The position numbers and the translations under genes are program-made. Below are positions 6,536-7,967 of a stretch of DNA of 7,967 bases, piece after piece. Each line of letters starts with the position of its first letter. Positions within the stretch are counted from its first letter, which is position 1. Source of the stretch: Gammaproteobacteria bacterium (GTDB taxonomy: Bacteria; Pseudomonadota; Gammaproteobacteria; UBA6429; Thiohalophilaceae); the NCBI GenBank assembly GCA_029882235.1, contig JAOULB010000082.1, positions 1 through 7,967 on the forward strand, given 5' to 3'. A model generated the notes under the pieces. That model was not told the origin of the DNA. It searched no databases and saw nothing but the letters and a program-made list of their open reading frames with translations.

Positions 6536-6557
6536 TGGACCTCTTATACGAGGTCCA
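6536..6557 (-). promoter_or_regulatory. Hairpin enclosing the desaturase ribosome binding site
   Basis: On the - strand TGGACCTC (6557-6550) and GAGGTCCA (6543-6536) form a perfect 8-bp stem with a six-base loop. The 3' arm contains GAGG, the Shine-Dalgarno sequence of the desaturase, and only four bases separate the stem from the ATG. No T tract follows, so it is not an intrinsic terminator. Such an arrangement can limit translation until the stem is melted. The structure is visible; the regulation is inferred. Confidence 0.55.
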
Positions 6558-6584
6558 TCTCTATATGAATAAAATTTCTTAGTC

Positions 6585-6791
6585 TTAAGCAGCTACGACA
6601 TTTACTGCGGCAGGACCTTTCGGGCCTTGCTCTACTTCAAAGCTGACGCTCTGACCTTCATTTAAACTGGCATAACTATTTTCACTTTTGATGGAAGAAT
6701 GATGTACGAATACATCCTTACTACCGTCTTCAGGAGAAATAAAACCAAAGCCTTTACCGGCATCAAACCACTTTACTGTACCCATTTTCAC
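6585..6791 (-). CDS. Cold-shock protein (CspA family)
   Basis: This is a 66-68 residue single cold-shock domain, the usual length for the family. It has the GTVKWF start (4-9), RNP1-like KGFGFI (13-18) and RNP2-like VFVHHS (27-32), the motifs that bind single-stranded RNA and DNA. CspA-type proteins act in the cytoplasm as RNA chaperones that melt secondary structure. Two starts are possible: GTG at 6791, which lies nine bases after TAGGT in a layout like that of E. coli cspA, and ATG at 6785, two codons later but about 15 bases from that site. I keep the GTG but the difference is small. The desaturase follows 53 bases downstream on the same strand. The region upstream forms several small hairpins, fitting the structured leader known for cold-inducible members of the family; whether this copy is cold-induced is not shown. 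Confidence 0.92.
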   Translation of the reverse strand: MKMGTVKWFDAGKGFGFISPEDGSKDVFVHHSSIKSENSYASLNEGQSVSFEVEQGPKGPAAVNVVAA

Positions 6792-7028
6792 AATTAAATT
6801 ACCTATTTAATAAATTTACGATTTACATTTCAGAGTCATGCAGGAAGGACGAGATGGAGGAAACCTACGGAGGCGTGATCCAGGCATACTGCCGGTCAAT
6901 AACTTTAAAAGTATGTTGCTTCATTCGCTGTAAGCGTAGGCCTTTTGGCCAATACATCATAAGCGAACATGAAGTTAGAAGGAGTATGGCACATAAAGTT
7001 CCAATATAATATGCAAATAAATGAACAT

Positions 7029-7047
7029 ATCGTTGCTTAGCAACGAT
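7029..7047. repeat. Perfect 8-bp inverted repeat
   Basis: ATCGTTGC (7029-7036) and GCAACGAT (7040-7047) are exact reverse complements around TTA. No T tract follows on either strand, so terminator function is unlikely. It lies between divergent genes, about 240 bases from each start, and could be an operator or part of the cold-shock leader. Confidence 0.5.
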
Positions 7048-7253
7048 GGCGAGCCATAATTGTCATATAAAACAAACACCTGACACCACGATAATAACAA
7101 AATGATTTATCATTATGCTTATCAGCAGTGCCTTTAGTTCGTGTTTTTGGCTACTTTGACATTCTTATATGCACTTATTCTCCGTGTGTTTGGAATAAAT
7201 TAATTTACCCCATTCCCGGATTCCTGCGTTTCTAATCTCCAGAACACTCACAA

Positions 7254-7259
7254 AAGGAG
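7254..7259 (+). promoter_or_regulatory. Ribosome binding site of the VWA lipoprotein gene
   Basis: AAGGAG lies six bases before the ATG at 7266, an almost ideal Shine-Dalgarno sequence and distance. It fixes the start that also gives the complete lipoprotein signal peptide. Confidence 0.7.
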
Positions 7260-7265
7260 AAAATC

Positions 7266-7967
7266 ATGAAACGTATTACCTATATACATCTATTAATTGC
7301 CCTATTTTTGCTTGGTGCCTGTTCTGGCCAGCATAAAGACGAAGATATTGTCGATAAGGGTTTAACGAAAACTGAGATTGAGGCTCCTGTGTCAATATCT
7401 GAGTTAAAGGCGCAACCCAGTGAATATGCGGCTCGAGCCAAAAAACAGCAGCACTTACTGGGCAGTTCAAGCCAGCAAATGCAGTATGAAAGGTTTGCCT
7501 CTGATCGATGGTATGCCAGTGAGCCGCTGTACCGGGAAAATTATGCCCATTTCGAAAATCAACCAGTCATACGTACGACTGAAGCACCAGTTTCTACCTT
7601 CAGTATTGATGTCGATACGGCCTCATTCAGCAATGTGCGTCGTATGCTGACTCAGGGTCGCTTACCGCTGGCCGATGCCGTACGTGTCGAAGAGCTGATC
7701 AATTATTTTGATTACCACTATCCATATCCAGATAAAGGTGACGCACCGTTCAGTGTCTATACCGAAATCGCACCAAGCCCCTGGAATAAGAATAGTCATC
7801 TCTTGCATATTGGTATCAAGGCCGATCGACCCGATAAAAAAGAACTGCCTGCGGCCAACCTTGTTTTTCTGGTTGATGTGAGTGGCTCCATGCATTCGCC
7901 TGACAAGTTGCCTTTGTTAAAGCAGTCGATGAAGTTGCTGGTAAAACAGATGCGCGCCAAAGATCGT
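7266..7967 (+). CDS. VWA-domain lipoprotein (YfbK-like), 3' end beyond the window
   Basis: The first 234 codons are present and the frame is open to the right edge. The signal peptide ends in LGAC with the lipidated Cys at 19. Ser at +2 predicts the outer membrane under the usual sorting rule. After a variable linker (20-105) comes the N-terminal domain found before VWA in YfbK-type proteins (about 108-190), with TFSIDVDTASF (111-121) and VRVEELINYF (139-148). The VWA domain then starts with NLVFLVDVSGSM (198-209). Its DVSGS (204-208) is the metal-binding MIDAS motif. Such proteins are thought to act in adhesion or in the assembly of protein complexes at the envelope, though the role of this family is not well defined. 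It is transcribed away from the cold-shock gene and shows no link to the other genes in the window. Confidence 0.9.
   Translation, partial: MKRITYIHLLIALFLLGACSGQHKDEDIVDKGLTKTEIEAPVSISELKAQPSEYAARAKKQQHLLGSSSQQMQYERFASDRWYASEPLYRENYAHFENQPVIRTTEAPVSTFSIDVDTASFSNVRRMLTQGRLPLADAVRVEELINYFDYHYPYPDKGDAPFSVYTEIAPSPWNKNSHLLHIGIKADRPDKKELPAANLVFLVDVSGSMHSPDKLPLLKQSMKLLVKQMRAKDR

Larger units (their letters stand above)
6792..7265. other. Divergent intergenic region between the cold-shock and VWA genes, with hairpins
   Basis: No convincing gene is present. The side next to the cold-shock gene holds several short perfect hairpins: GGCA/TGCC (6883-6893), CGCT/AGCG (6926-6936), GGCC/GGCC around TTTT (6939-6950), and an 8-bp stem at 7029-7047. 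Read as cold-shock mRNA it also holds two CCTCC motifs (6873-6869 and 6860-6856). These would suit a long structured leader, but no clear - strand promoter was found. On the + side, TTGACA at 7156-7161 is a perfect -35 hexamer with no good -10 box at the right distance. Confidence 0.5.

Noticed and set aside
58..6556. Both the hairpin at 51-83 and the one at 6536-6557 contain GAGGTC and GACCTC arms.
   Set aside because: The arms are in opposite order and the surrounding bases differ, so a shared element is not supported.
6854..7009. A 51-codon + strand frame starting at ATG 6854 with AAGGA just upstream.
   Set aside because: It lies antisense to the likely cold-shock leader, the ribosome site is only about four bases from the ATG, and the Cys-rich product resembles nothing I know. 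Probably chance, though not excluded.

Overview
The window looks like a stretch of gammaproteobacterial chromosome, possibly from a marine or cold-tolerant organism. This assignment is an inference. It rests on moderate-to-low GC, Gram-negative features (signal peptides, a lipobox with Ser at +2, periplasmic c-type cytochromes), a cold-shock gene beside a fatty acid desaturase, and a YfbK-type VWA lipoprotein. No rRNA, tRNA, CRISPR array or insertion sequence was seen.

Layout. (1) Bases 1-293 are a gene-free leader with a strong 13-bp stem-loop and a consensus -10 box. (2) Bases 294-2326 on the + strand hold three tightly overlapping genes for membrane-associated haem proteins: an anchored pentahaem cytochrome c, a single-haem Tll0287-like (DUF3365) protein, and a small integral membrane protein whose two His pairs have the 14-residue spacing of a bis-haem b cytochrome. 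A stem-loop followed by five T residues lies 53 bases downstream, inside the end of the convergent gene. (3) Bases 4592-2362 on the - strand hold a two-gene unit: an exported HtrA-like trypsin-fold protease without PDZ domains, overlapping by 10 bases an FHA-domain protein with about five membrane helices. (4) Bases 4593-4912 are a gene-free, AT-rich upstream region. (5) Bases 6791-4913 on the - strand hold, in transcription order, a cold-shock protein, a fatty acid desaturase, a 41-residue lysine-rich protein and a DUF1488 protein. (6) Bases 6792-7265 are a gene-free divergent intergenic region with several small hairpins on the cold-shock side. (7) From 7266 a VWA-domain lipoprotein gene runs off the right edge.

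How the genes may work together. The first operon can be read as an electron-transfer or redox-sensing module that links periplasmic c haems to b haems in the inner membrane. No catalytic subunit is visible. The protease and FHA protein overlap and probably form a pair, with a periplasmic enzyme and a membrane protein carrying a cytoplasmic FHA domain. The cold-shock protein and desaturase fit a cold-adaptation unit. The desaturase ribosome binding site lies in one arm of a perfect 8-bp hairpin, so a cold-shock RNA chaperone could control its translation; this is a hypothesis.
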